Shown: positions 23,510-36,099, counted from the first letter of the stretch. The stretch: 64,000 bases of DNA from Stenopsyche tienmushanensis (GCA_008973525.1 WACJ01000525.1:868001-932000), one strand, 5' to 3'. The notes: generated by a model from the letters alone, not told the origin. Made by a program: numbers and translations.

Positions 23510-26190
23510 TTGTCCGTAAAATGTTGTGTTTGAAAGAAATCCCACCCGAGAACTAATATTTTTTTTGGAATACGTGGATTTCAAATTTTCACAATTTTAA
23601 TAAACACACATCCCACTTCAACCCTTTTAATATTTCTGCGATTTTATTTCATTCGTTTTTTTACATGGTCACATTTTTTCATATGCTATTTATTATTTAT
23701 AAAAAATTCTGTATGTTTCAATGCTGAATTTTGCCACGGCCAGTAAATGATGATTTTTTCATATTATAAGACCCCTTGATGAGTGTCAACGATACTGTGA
23801 CGTGCACACTCGATTGATCCAGGAAGAGTATGAACGCCAATATTGCGTTCAATGCTCCATAGCGCTTTATTTTCAATGCAGTTACATTTATTTCTAATAG
23901 AATATTATTATTTATTCAAATTATGATGTCAAACATTACATTTACGATCTGTTTTATTGTTTTGTCGTGACGTGTTTGAATTAAATTTCCAATGAAATTT
24001 TACGATCATACATACGAACACACAGAATCACTTGTATTTCTATAAGGAACATCATATTTGGATGCTTTTTTATAGAGTACAAAATAGAGAGAGTACAAAT
24101 ATTAATTCAGAAGAAAAAAATCGAAAAACAAAACTATATTACGCCACGAAAATTAACTAACCAATCAAAGGACTAACATAGTTTTTGGCAGTTTGTGGCA
24201 AAATAAAATAGCTGTTGAAAAGCATATTGATGTAAACATGAGTATTCCATTGATTTTAAATACCATTTTTCAATAGGATGTTTCGCAACATCGAAGACAC
24301 CATATAATATTATCTTTGCATTACTCAAACAATTCTATTTGTAGATCACAGGCGTCCTCGAGATATCAGCAAAGTATGGTTCAAGTACTGATTTAATTGT
24401 ACTTAAAACCTTTCATTATATCCTTCAATGAATGAGTCCAAGACAGCTATCTAATATTGAATCGTTTCACATACATATGTTACTCTTGTATGCTATTTTT
24501 TTTTACCATATATAATTTACACCGCTGTTTTTACCTTGTCAAGTTTACAATATAGGTGTTATAAATAACTATTCTTTTATCAGGACGTTTTAACATTTTA
24601 CACAAAACAATAACATATGTCTTGCCAGATTATTATGATTTTGCAATGAGTTTTTTTAATAGTAACTGTGTATAGTTTATACCCAACCTCCCCGATTTTG
24701 TTATTTTAAGGGTTTTACAGAATTTAAAATTTTAAAAAAATGTTGACATTTAGTCGTTGTATAATAACATACATTAGAATAAATATATCGAACATGGATG
24801 AGAAATTTAAGGGGTTGCAATATTTTCCCAAAATTTCAAGTCAATTGGAGTAAAACTCTAGGAGCCTTTGGAAATTCCAGTCATTAGGTCATTTTATTCC
24901 TATTTAAAAGTTTAATGGAATTACTGAATGTTCAAACCCTAAACAATTTCTTATTATGTATACGAATGTGTAGAAATAAATGTAAAATATAAGGGATGTT
25001 GTATTATCGATTATTTACAAAATTTGAAAAAAAGCTATTTCAGATAATCTTATTTTCAGACCACAAAGTTAAGATAACCATTCCTTCAAATAGTTAACGA
25101 AATGTTTTCATCTTCGTTATCACATCGTATAATAAGCACCACATTGAGATTTTATGCTAAGAAGTCATAATTCATGCATGTATTTTAAATATCTCCCAAT
25201 TGCAAATTAATGTTAAATTCATAGCGAAAACGATTCTAAATTTATAGTTATTAAATGATTAACCAATACGACGAAGCTGCACAACATTATTATGGTGCAT
25301 ATTTCAAAATGTTTCGAGTATGAAATCGGAGTCGCCTCATCGAAATGGCTAAAATCCGTAAGTATTTGGTAATATCTAGAGATGAATGCAAATCTACAGT
25401 GTGCAATATCAAATTGAAAAATATGCTAAGCTACCATATATAAATTCGCGTGCGATTTCACAGATTCTCATGGAGATGACACATTTCTGGCATTTGCATA
25501 TTTATCGAATTGACACAAAACAAATATTTAAATAAATTAATATTGAACGAGTCAGGGTAACGTACTCTGTGTGCCAAAAACAAGAGTGGTTTTCCTTGCC
25601 ATGGTAATTTGGGATTTTTGATGACGACCATCGTCACTATAACCGTTTAACTCTGCATCTGTTTCGCATAATCGATATGCCAATTTTTAATTTGACCCGC
25701 GAACAGGTTCGCGAGGTATGCAAAACAAAAATTGTCACATAATAATAATCGGAATGATTTCGTATCTTGAATTCTTCGTGGGTATCGTGGTGTTTTGGTT
25801 CTGAAGCAATCTGAAGCCAGATCTCCGAATTGAATGTATGATACTAGATTATATATTTTTTTCAATTGCATTTTTTAAAAACTGTGGGTAGATAAAGCCG
25901 GACCTCACATCAAGCAAAATAAAATGAATACAACATTTTTTTGCTTGTTTAAGATAAACCATTGCATAGAGGTCCATGACGAACTGTTTTTGATATGTCT
26001 TGGTGGCGATGTATAAGATTTAAATCTGTTAAAATACGATTGTAGCTTACAACCTGTAGATGACGTCCGTAGTTGTACATATATTCTTAAATCTTCACAA
26101 ATCTATTGCCTGGAATTACTTTCTGATGCAGGACTGAAAAGTTTCCTTTCTTTATACTATCAATCAGCCGCTGAAAGCCATGTAGCATAT
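23510..26190. other. AT-rich intergenic DNA
   Basis: No gene, RNA or repeat recognised on either strand across this stretch; the one ORF noted (25647-25871, -) has no domain. Confidence 0.6.
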
Positions 26191-26199
26191 ATAGTCCTT

Positions 26200-26430
26200 C
26201 AAAGGATTTTTTAACATGTGATCATCTAATTTTAGAGTCGTATCATTTTTTATCAATCTCCTGAACGGAATATTTTTTCAACGTGAATAATATGACACAT
26301 CCCTAGACAAAGAAATCCAGTGGTGTCAGATCTGGAGACCATGCGAGCTGCGAAATGGGGCACGTCCTTAGACAAAGAAATCCATTGGTGTCAGGAGATC
26401 GTGCGAGTTACTGAATAGAGCCACCAAAAT
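26200..26430 (-). pseudogene. Tc1/mariner (IS630)-type transposase fragment with internal duplication
   Basis: On the minus strand, about 26285-26350 reads PISQLAWSPDLTPLDFFV, then a stop where Trp is expected in the family motif 'gPI.WPPRSPDLTPLDFFLWG', then GCV. A second, frameshifted copy of the SPDLTPLDFF coding stretch lies directly upstream at about 26357-26405 (5 bases shorter). On the forward strand this shows as two copies of TAGACAAAGAAATCCA(G/T)TGGTGTCA about 60 bases apart. Stops and frameshifts show that it is inactive. Confidence 0.7.
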
Positions 26431-26782
26431 GATTAATTTACACGACAGAGGTGCCCACAATAAAAAGCACTTTCTTAACTCTAACCCTGGCAAACTGGTT
26501 CAGTTCAAAAGCAGAAGATCAAGAATTTATTTTGCGAAATGAAAATTTTCTCATACTTGCGCCGTGTTAATTGAAATCGTGTCAATCGAAACCAAACAGG
26601 ATGTGAAAAAATATTTGGGTTTATTTAAGAAGATTCATCAACATCATATTTACTTTTGGCATTTGAATTTATGATTGCCATGGCATTTAAATCTTCTTCA
26701 TTCAATTCACGTTCCGCAAATAATTCTTCAAACTTCTTCGACAATTCGTCCAATTTCCCATTTCATATTGAACAGATCACGT

Positions 26783-26988
26783 TAAGGCCTGATCCACACT
26801 ATGGTGCCAGTAACGGTTCGATCTCGCTCCGGTCTCGGTCCGATCAAATATTCTTACACAAGAAACAATCAGAGTATTCACACTATAGGATCGTTCCAAT
26901 CCCGTTTTTTGTATGAGAATATTTGACCGGACCGAGACCGAGAGCGAGATCGAACCGTTACCGGCACCATAGTGTGGATCAGGCCTAA
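26783..26988. mobile_element. PIF/Harbinger Tourist-like MITE with TAA target duplication (element 26786-26985)
   Basis: A 200-bp element whose arms are near-perfect inverted repeats of about 75 bp, starting GGCCTGATCCACACTATGGT on the left, with the complement on the right. TAA flanks both ends (26783-26785 and 26986-26988), the 3-bp duplication typical of Harbinger/Tourist elements. Arms include CGGTTCGATCTCGCTC and GGTCTCGGTCCG(A/G)TCAAATA. No transposase; the ORF at 26656-26916 crosses it by chance. The arm similarity suggests recent insertion. Confidence 0.88.
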
Positions 26989-27499
26989 TAGTATCTGAGT
27001 ATGGAATTCCTCCTATTTCATTATCATTTCTTCAGTCTTCGCGCAATCATGATCGTTAAATTGTTTTGAGCTTCTATCATTGAATATTTAATATTACTTG
27101 TCTTAAAATAATAATTAATTATAATGATGCATTGATTGCAATATAATATATACCAATGAAGCTTGTATTCAATCAATATCAACAACCAGATTGAATGTTC
27201 CAATAGAATCTTTTCCCCAAATGTTAGGGATGACAGAAAAATAAGCTATACGACAAAATAATACATAATATTATAAAATATTTGAGACAATTGATAATAT
27301 ATTTACAATGTCTGTAGATCGCAAATTGAGATATCGCTTATTTTGTAGACATTGCCTAGATCAAAGCGGTTCTCCATTTCGAGCCTTGTCAGAAATTTCG
27401 ATGTGAATGACATTAACAGTCGTCTAATGTTGACATTTTAGACGATATGATAGCATCGATCGAATAAATCTCCTAATGCATTAATTAGAGAGCCACGGT

Positions 27500-28015
27500 G
27501 AACCATTTGCAGTCTAAAAAGTCAAGTTGACTTCCTGTCTTGGTGGCAAACGAGGTATTTATGCAACGAGACGACATTTCGCCACAAACTAGTTTCGAAA
27601 TATGCAGTTACCAAATTACAATAATTGCATCGCATGGACCCATATATTACGTCGGACATTCGCGACCTCGCCGACCAGTTTTCCCGAAACCGACTCGCAT
27701 AGCGTCGATTGTTTGCCCAATTAATCCGGCACCTGGACATATGCAAACCCTTGTATTGCTCCTTGCAATTTTTGCATTTTCCCATAGAATCTGTGCACAT
27801 GGTAGTCAAAAAGCCCGCATGGGAACTCGTTTCGAGGGGTTTCGACTAGACATCTGCGTGATGCCATACGGCTCGAAAGCTGCGGCGATTTCTCGGGGAA
27901 CTCGATTCACTTTCTTTTATTCGCTAATGCAGCTGGCTTTGCAGGAATCTATTCAATATACCGCCAATCTTTATCTGAACGACCGTTACTGCTAAGGGAA
28001 GAAATCTCCACCCTT
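27500..28015. other. GC-richer island with the longest + strand frame (27540-27995)
   Basis: Frames on both strands overlap (27540-27995 +, 27522-27809 -). I recognise no domain. The region could be conserved noncoding DNA or host the small frame described at 27741. Confidence 0.35.
27741..27995 (+). CDS. Candidate small secreted protein (unrecognised)
   Basis: From the internal ATG at 27741 the frame encodes 84 residues. The first 20 (MQTLVLLLAIFAFSHRICAH) look like a signal peptide: a hydrophobic core LVLLLAIFAF then a small polar region. The remainder (through LQESIQYTANLYLNDRYC) has only two cysteines and no known domain. Upstream in the same frame there is another ATG at 27540, which would bury the signal. 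No promoter, splice site or poly(A) evidence supports it, so this may be chance. Confidence 0.2.
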   Translation: MQTLVLLLAIFAFSHRICAHGSQKARMGTRFEGFRLDICVMPYGSKAAAISRGTRFTFFYSLMQLALQESIQYTANLYLNDRYC

Positions 28016-28390
28016 ATATTTGTGCAATCTAATTACGATCGAAAACTTTCTTTGTCCGCGCATATTGAGGAGCATTCGAAGCACCAGGATCAGTACAAAA
28101 AATATTCGGCTTTCATATGTGAAGCAGCTTATGTTGTTCGATACTATTTAACATTATTCGGAATGAAAACCCTTTTTATACAATTGTCTTAAATTTAAAT
28201 TTAAATATATACATACATAGAATGTATGCAAAATATAGTCTTGAATTAACGATGTCCGATATAACAGACTTCGGATTTAAAGAACGGGACAAATAGTTAT
28301 GCAGTTTTAAATCAACAAAATTTAAAATATTTTAAAAGAAAAGGAAAACAATGTCATTAATAAGTAGTTGGACTATGGTATTATATAGGT

Positions 28391-28854
28391 TGTTTTGCAC
28401 ATGGATCGATTTTTTTGAGGGGTTAGGGGGGTCTTTTGCTACGTTTCAGGCGTAGACCTTATGTTTTGGGTATAATCTAGAGATTTTTTAAAACTAAACT
28501 AAGTTCAAAATAGTTGTTACTTTTTTGTGTAGCGAATTTAGAAGTTGACATTTCTCATTCGTTTTGCGACTTTGGAAGCTCAGAACTAATTTTATTTAAG
28601 CCAATTGCATAAAATAATGATTTATTTAGATCAAAAATACATGTCATAAAACAGAAACAGTTATTTCGTGCCATTGCGACCGTAGATTAAAAAGTTATGA
28701 TTATTTAAAAGAGAAATTTTGGATATTTTTTCAAAATGTTGAAAAAAATTCTATTTTGACAACCCTGATATATAGGACATAGGGCTAATATGTGAAATGT
28801 AGCAAAAGACCCCCCGAATCCTCCAAAAAACATTGTCGACCCATGTGCAAAACA
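28391..28854. mobile_element. Terminal-inverted-repeat element (MITE-like), unclassified
   Basis: The left end TGTTTTGCACATGGATCGA pairs with the right end ...TCGACCCATGTGCAAAACA. The repeat continues inward with GGGGGGTCTTTTGCTACGTTTC matching the complement of GAAATGTAGCAAAAGACCCCCC, giving arms of about 60-70 bp with indels. AT-rich interior without a reading frame. No convincing target duplication. Confidence 0.7.
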
Positions 28855-29189
28855 CTCACAAATTTAGCATGATTAGTAAATTAAAAAAATAATCGGTCTT
28901 TGTCCGCTGTTGTTATCGATGTTTTCATATGAAATGTCCGATTTTTCCGATTATAAATGACGATTATGAATCCAGAAAAAAATGAATACATTTTGGATGC
29001 GTTGGTTATATCTGATAGTTTACTCTATTGATCTTAATTAAGTGAACGAAATACTTTCTTTTTCATTTTTGCTAATAAATCGATATGTATTAAAAATTAC
29101 TACTTACTTTCCAATGCAACATTCAGGATATTTGATTAATCCCTCGCGAATGTATTAACTGATAAAATGGAATTTATATTGGTCATGGA

Positions 29190-29703
29190 TAGGGAATCCA
29201 ATCCCCAGGATACCGGATAGTTTTAGGTGCTCATGAATCCCGGGACTAGTAAACGTAATCCCGAAAAATTCTGGATTGAAATTTTTATCTAACAGAAATC
29301 GTACACCTCACCGGCAAAATGAAGATTAGTAAATCGAGAGATTTCCGCCGAAATCTTGACGCTTGAAAACAATGGCGTAACTACTAATTTGCGAGGTAAG
29401 GAGACGCCTAGGGGCAGTAACTGTATATATCTGAAAAACTCTATATATATATATATAGTACATATATGTATTCCGAATTATATTAACCTTTCCCTACCGG
29501 TGATGTATTTACTACACCTCGATTCTAATAATGGGAATATCGATATAAAATATAACAGATACGGGGTACAGAATGTTTGTGTTCCTCCGTAATATAATTA
29601 CGAATCACATCAAAGTATTATAGAATAAAGGTATTCATCTACAGCGATGGAAATAAATAATTTGTCAGGAAAACGGGAATTTTGCGAGTTTTAGTCCGTG
29701 TCA
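29190..29703 (+). mobile_element. hAT-family relic, copy 3 (inverted relative to copies 1 and 2)
   Basis: Starts TAGGGAATCCAATCCCC at 29190 and follows the complement of the right half of copy 1/2 (GAATCCCGGGACTAGTAAACG, then ACAGAAATCGTACACCTCACC, then CCCTACCGGTGATGTATTTA) to TTTTAGTCCGTGTC near 29703, where similarity ends. The second terminus and the hATC region are absent. It carries an internal TATATA expansion near 29440. Confidence 0.8.
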
Positions 29704-31777
29704 TATTTTCTATCGTCATTGTGCCCTTATTAAAAAATACCGTAAAAAAAGGTCTAAAGTTTTTTTGCTATGATTTACTTATAAATAATCTTCAATTACT
29801 TACTAAAAAACTTCTTTTGGAAGTGTGCTTTTATCAAAACTCTTTCTTTAAAATGATCTTCCAGTCAGTCAATTTTTAACCATCAGGTTTCATTTTGACA
29901 ATTTTAAAAATTTTCACAAGAAAAGTATCATTTTCAGCTTCATTTATGTGATTATTTCATGTTGATAAATCTACTTAATATTGATATTATCATTTAAAAT
30001 CTACAAAATGTATGCAATCCGAAGAATTCAAGATAAGGATCGATACTAGTTGATAATTAATTATGAATTCGTAGCTTGGTTGCGTTTTAAATGTGTTTAT
30101 TTCCGCATATGAGCTTCCTGTAGCAAATTTTCCGACTTTGAATCAAAATTCTAAAGCACCCTCGATGTGTCTGTCGCTACATACTAAAAATCGAAATTCT
30201 TCACCAAATACGGGTTGTGCGAATTACGTCATGCATCCTATGTAGACCCGTGCTGACTTGTGGAACATTTAAATTTTCAATCACGTATAAGGCAACTGTT
30301 AAAATGTACAGAAATAACCTCCGAGCTGTTTGATATGCACATCTTGTCCGGGCGTTTGCTAGTTTGCATACTGTACTCGTACGAGAAATCCTCTCCGTTG
30401 AAATACGCCTAATTGGAAAAGTGGCCTGTACAGTCTATCCAACGGTGATACAAATTTTCACGGTGATAAACGAGTCAGAGGTCAACGGTCAATCCTTTGC
30501 AATTCGTGTCTCTGCACGAAGACGTGATGGTATTTCAACCGAGCCTGACATGAATTACATTTAAGATCTCAATATAAACGATCCAAATAAAACATCCAGG
30601 CAAATTCTTCAAAGGCATAAGACGGCATACATTCTAGTGATCAAAGCCATTAAATAGATTTGTTTGATTAGCTTAAATTTTTATTGAATTTGATTAACGT
30701 CCAATGCTGTTTACTTCTTGTTGGATGACTTGTATGAATGTGATTGTTAGCGTGCTGCATGCAAATTCGGACTGGCAATCGGCTTCCGCTGGACTATCCG
30801 CCATGATGATGAAACACACGTGTCTGGACAGAAGATATTCTTGACAGTCAGGAGTGATACTTGCAGTTGGTGAAACAAAAATAAATCCTCGCTTTACAAT
30901 CTGGCCACGTCCTGGAGCGACGAAAGAGGGTCAAACTGGAACCCGACGCCTTCTTCGAAACGTTATTTTTCGACCCAATGAGCGCTATCGCAAGCAGATT
31001 TGCACGCAATGGCACATCTGCATTGCAGTTTATTTCTGTCTATGATCCGAGGCTATCGCAATAAATCGTATCGCGGTTTGGTGCAATCATCTGTTTACGA
31101 TACGACGATTGTCCGGGAAAATTTGCATACTCAAGATGTTGTTTCCGTTTTTTTCCTCGTTCGATATCGGAAGGTCATAAATGTTTTCGTAATGGCGACC
31201 GATATTTGAAAAATAGTGATAAACAACCATATGTTAGTTTCGACGAGTGCATGAGTACTTGGCTGTATGATAACAGGCAGACAAGGATATCAGACTACCA
31301 CTCTAATAAACTCTTCAATGTAGCTCTACGCCTCATCAATATATTTCTTACGCTGACAAGTATTCGCCACGGTCAACGAGATCAAACGAAGAGTGAAACT
31401 TAATAACAAATGTATGATCAATGCGTTGGGAAATTTTTAGAATAAATCTGAGATTGTCAATATTGATAAATGTGCAGTACCATAGAACATGCTGAAATTA
31501 AAGGATTGCGAAAATCTGAATAGTATTATGATGAGAATGGGGTGCTTAAATTTGTAACGGCCAGATAATATGTCAATATAAACTGACATTGCATGCAATT
31601 TTGTCAATTTATACAATCGATATTTACTATCGTGATGTATGTTTTAAATCAACTTTTCATCATATATTTGTATTCAAAAAACTTAATTCAAGACTTTTTA
31701 TGATATAATTTTAAAATCTGACCGCTATTTGGATTTTTATTGAATTAAACTGTAATTTACGCGGTTTCACTGTATAT
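29704..31777. other. Intergenic DNA with a GC-richer island at about 30.3-31.2 kb
   Basis: ORFs at 30364-30564, 30854-31045, 31000-31209 and 31206-31403 (all +) are short, without domains. No gene called. Confidence 0.45.
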
Positions 31778-31920
31778 CAGCGCTTCTTAAACTTATATAG
31801 CCCGTGGACCCCTTTTGGAGCAAAATTTATTCGCGGACCCACTCTTGAATAATTTTTTTTAGCAGACCCCATTCCAACCCTTGTGAATTAGTTTTTCAAA
31901 CAAATAAGCATCAATTGGTA
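31778..31920. mobile_element. hAT-like terminus (second type)
   Basis: CAGCGCTTCTTAAACTTATA followed by GTGGACCCCTTTTGGAG and GCGGACCCACTCTTGAA resembles the 'CAG.G.TTCTTAAACTTT...GGACCCCTTTTGG' ends of hAT elements, distinct from the TAGGGAATCC family here. The opposite end was not found. Confidence 0.4.
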
Positions 31921-32482
31921 AAAATAGGTCTTCTTACAATGTTTTCTGTGAATACTTTTTTTTTAGAAAATCCGTTGAAATTGCCTTTTTCTCCTTATCT
32001 ACAGAAACGCTAATTTTGTCATCTTAATGCACTTATTGTATTACTAATTCTTTAAAATCGTCGTTGAAAGGATTTTCACCACGTGTAATTTGCAACAATT
32101 CTTCAATATTCTACGCATTTATATTATTCAACCCTGTTTCATTACCTAGCTTGAAAATTCGTCGACATCTCAACATTTCTCAGTTACCCAATTTCAGGGA
32201 AGATTGATGTTGTCTTCCGCATTCATAATTTTGTATTTTTTTCCAAAAATCTAATAGATCTTTAATGATCTATATTTAACAGATGTTTTTCAAAGCATTT
32301 CTTTAATATATGTAAAAATCATTATACATTTATTTTGTATATTTCCACATGTAAGAGGTCCTATGATATAGAGTTATAATAAATGAAACACTATGAAGAC
32401 TTTTTCAATTGTGTGGGCTTCCCATTGCTTTTCATATAGATTAAAATTATATTAGGGTTGTTTGAATATATATTGATTTAAT

Positions 32483-32560
32483 TCATCATCATCATCATTA
32501 TATTGCAGCCACAAACAGTCTACTGCAGAACTATGGGCCTCTTCAATATCCATTCACAGG
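32483..32560 (+). repeat. LINE/SINE 3' tail-like repeat (TCA run plus conserved tail)
   Basis: TCATCATCATCATCATTATA followed by TGCAGCCACAAACAGTCTACTGCAGAACTATGGGCCTC. It matches the insect-wide pattern 'CATn ... GCAGTCCACTGCTGGACATAGGCCTC' with moderate decay. Family assignment is from general familiarity. Confidence 0.45.
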
Positions 32561-33712
32561 AAGGGGTTACATCCATCTCGTCTGTATCGTACATTCACCT
32601 CCTTATTCGCTCGATATTGAAGGTAGCATTACCACCGAGTTTTATTATGAACGATCACCTAACGGGTATCCTGAATGAACGTATTGACGAACTCTTTCGC
32701 GATCGCCTCGATAGAGAGGAGGTTTGTAAAGACTGAGTAATTTTCTTAAAGAGACGGTGGAAAACTACTCTAGACGACCTTTTTGATTCTACTGGAAAGG
32801 GCTTTCTGGGGTGCAAAGAGTCCATTCCCCCTTTCTTTGCTAGGGCGTTACCGGGCTAGGGTGAAGACATACGTGACGCTTAAGTGCGTCTCGGATTCGC
32901 TCCTACACCAACTAAGGGTATCTCCCTGTCACCGTACAACTTACCCGAGCGAATTCGAGACTGATTGGCTTTCTGTTTCAGGTTGACCTTTTCAGTTCGC
33001 CTATTTCAAAACAGCCGAAAACAATGCTGTTTTCGTTGCAAAGTGAAGTTCTTCATATGCACCTCTTCGAGGCCTTCTATTTGATGTTCTTCTTGTCCTT
33101 GTTCTGTTCCTAAATATTATTGATTCCGAACCGGTAAGGTTCATCATGCTCCAGATTGTTGGGTAGGATCGACTATGTAAGAGATATCGAGTGACAAGCA
33201 AGCCATGGTTTGTAAAAGTAGTAAAATCGTATAAACATAGTATTTAAGAGTAGTCAAATGTAGTTAGGCCGTAAAAGTGCCAATCAAATAATATTTAATT
33301 GGTCAGACTGGGAGCAAACTGAAAAAAATAGACATAGCTGGAACAAATAGGTGAAAGTCAGATATCAAGTAATATCAACTAGTCAGGTCCATATCAATAA
33401 GATTAAATGGTTCTATAGTTAAGATTGTAGCATGGGAGTAGTCGAAACAGCCCTTTGGCGGTCGAACCGCGAGCCTAGTTTGAAAGCCTATCCCTTATAG
33501 ATAGTAATAAAAGGTATATGAATGAGTTGTGATATTATCACAATTTTTAAATGATATTTTAATGCTCGTTACAAATAAATCTCTTACAAGTGGCCCTGTA
33601 CGGCTTTATTGACTGATGCAATATGTATATAATAATCCAAGAAACAAATCACTATGTTTATACAACAGAAAATTAGTTTAGTGATGATAAAATTCTGAAT
33701 ATTTAAGTGAAA

Positions 33713-33714
<2 letters not shown>
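32561..33714. other. Intergenic DNA, no gene recognised
   Basis: ORFs at 32503-32736 (+), 32783-32986 (+) and 33001-33201 (-) lie in a somewhat GC-richer patch but have no domains. The first runs out of the repeat tail and is therefore unlikely to be coding. Confidence 0.45.

Positions 33715-33763
<49 letters not shown>
33715..33763. repeat. (TA)n microsatellite
   Basis: About 48 bases of uninterrupted AT dinucleotides, ending at TTTGTAGAG. Confidence 0.95.
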
Positions 33764-33766
<3 letters not shown>

Positions 33767-35550
33767 AGAGATGATTGATATTTACAGCAATATTTACCGC
33801 CGACAATGCTCAAATTTCAACAAACTACAACTCCTCTTCTTCTGTATTCGAATCGAAGTGTTAAGTGTCCATAACAGTTTCAGAATTCGTTTCATGCGAA
33901 CGATCGTCCATCATTTGCATTTTTAGCACTCGTCTCATTTGAAGCCTTTCACACAATACAATATGTGCTTGAATATTGCATCTTTCCACAAAAGAATTCT
34001 AAGAAACGTCGCTCGTGGCGTAGAAACACAATGCAAATCGCGGGATTGATATTTAACGCGGTTCTGCTTGCAGTAAAAGCGATGCAACTTTGTATGCGCA
34101 CGTGCATCGGCCACTTCCACCTGAATAGCAATCGCATTTTATTTAAAATATTCTAATTATACGATAAGACAGGTAACATCCGCAGGGTGCTATATTTAAT
34201 CCGGAGAGAATATTTACGGCCGAATTGATGTCGGTGTGTCGGATTGGAATGTCGTTATGTAGTTGGTTTCATACGGAGGTTTTGAATGAATTGCCTTGCG
34301 AGTCACACGTGCAATGAGACTGAAACCCTTCAACGAAAACCAGATGCTTGTCCACAACACAGAATCGAAGGAAAACCCTTTGTATCCATCAAACACCAGC
34401 GACTCCATCTGCGGATGACGATTGGGACGTATCACTTTACAAAACCACATTTTAACATCTCGCATAGAACAATGGAGACTTGTCCCTCGGGCGTTCTAAG
34501 CTTTCCTAAAAAACTATATCAAATGTAAAGCGAGCTCTTTGATTTGTCATGTGAGTAGGAAGCGTTTTTTATACAAATGCATAACCATGTTGTAATATAA
34601 AATGTAAATTCAACAAAAATACGATTGAAACCATTAACAAATAACATATCAAAGTTTCAAATCGTAAGAACTTATAACGGTTTTGTACAGTGAATGAATC
34701 TTGAGTTACTTAAATGCAGTAATAAACAATATTAAGCATCCAATCTTATAATTTTAGTATCACGACCTTTATGTCCATCAGATCATCTTAATGCCATTGT
34801 ATCAAACAAAACAATATTGACCATTTTTAATCAATTTTCAGTCAGCATTGGTTACATCGTGAAAGTGAGATAAAGTGAGGACAGATCATATTTTGGCCAT
34901 AATGACCTCTACTTTTGTATATATGTATAATCAAATTATATTAAGGGCGTATATAAGCACAATGTTTCTGAATATCAAGATTTTCATTGTGAGAAAATTT
35001 TCTCTAATTTATTTCCCATTGGTCCATCTGGTTATTAATTTTTTGACGAGAATGAAAGCAAAACGAAAAATATGACATTTATTATTGGTTAAATTTGATT
35101 TCAAAAACCCTTTATTGATAACGTTATTTAATGTTTTATTCGAGGTCACTCTTAATTTATTAAATTTGAGATGGAGATAAATAAGAATTTTCGTGTATGT
35201 CCCATAAGTGCGACGTTCGGATTTATCCCGCAAAAAGCTCAAATGTATATGAGTGATGCTGAAACTGAACTTCTCTATTGATATCAAAATTCAACTTAAA
35301 AAATGCTATCGATCATTTTCAGGCTATCCAGTGATTAAATCGTACGTAGTAAAAAGGCAAATTATTGGAGTTAAGTTAAGATTACCGGTTCAAAATTATA
35401 ATAATGCAAATAACAGCAATACATAAATTTATGTCAATTAATCAACGGTAAAATTCAATTTATGCTATTGATTATCAAACAATAACTGTCAACTGTGCAT
35501 ATTTTACTGTAATTTTAATTTAAATTCGGGTTTTTCTAATTTCTAACGTC
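33764..35550. other. Intergenic DNA, GC-richer patch at about 33.9-34.5 kb
   Basis: Overlapping ORFs on both strands (33935-34156 and 34214-34528) with no domains indicate composition, not coding. The rest is AT-rich with nothing recognised. Confidence 0.5.
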
Positions 35551-35559
35551 GTCTGAAAA

Positions 35560-36096
35560 TCATGGACAACTCTTGAATTTTTTTTCTAGTGCCGTAATAA
35601 ACAGCTTCGATGATATTTTGTCTTCCTGTCTTACGGATTTATGTATGATGAATTCTTTATTAAATAAATATCGCAATGCATACACAAACCTAATTGCTTT
35701 CAGATTCCGTATATATTTGCACTGGGATAATATACTTTTCGGAGATAATGATGACTCGAAGAACGTCCCTCTATTTGTTTTGTCGGCGGCAATTCCCATA
35801 ATCGTCCCGAACAAATAGCCAATTAAATTCCCCCGCAAAAATACGATACGCCACAAATAGTTAAGCATGTGTTTCCGTAACTGTTTGATGCAGATACTCG
35901 AGTAATTAACAAAGTCAAATATGGTTAACCTCAGGAATAACACATGGTTGTCAGATGCCATACGCGCCTTCTCCGATCTTCGTATCTTCGCCTGATGCTG
36001 CTGCATATTCATAATGAACCCATTCATTGACATAACACAACACCTACACTCGGACCACTTGGCTCCTTTCAAGATGTCTGCGTTTCGAGGGAACAC
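35560..36096 (-). other. Longest single frame in the desert: 178-codon ORF, unassigned
   Basis: The frame is basic, with a hydrophobic segment at residues about 84-104 (IVFLRGNLIGYLFGTIMGIA) and a CRCC cluster at 17-20. I recognise no family. It has no evident signal peptide, splice boundary or promoter, and a + frame (35573-35818) overlaps it. In AT-rich DNA a frame this long is uncommon, so it is recorded as an outlier; a decayed gene, conserved noncoding DNA or chance are all possible. Confidence 0.2.
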
Positions 36097-36099
36097 ACT

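Noticed and set aside
26656..26916. 86-codon + ORF
   Set aside because: Runs into and ends inside the Harbinger-type MITE; no domain.
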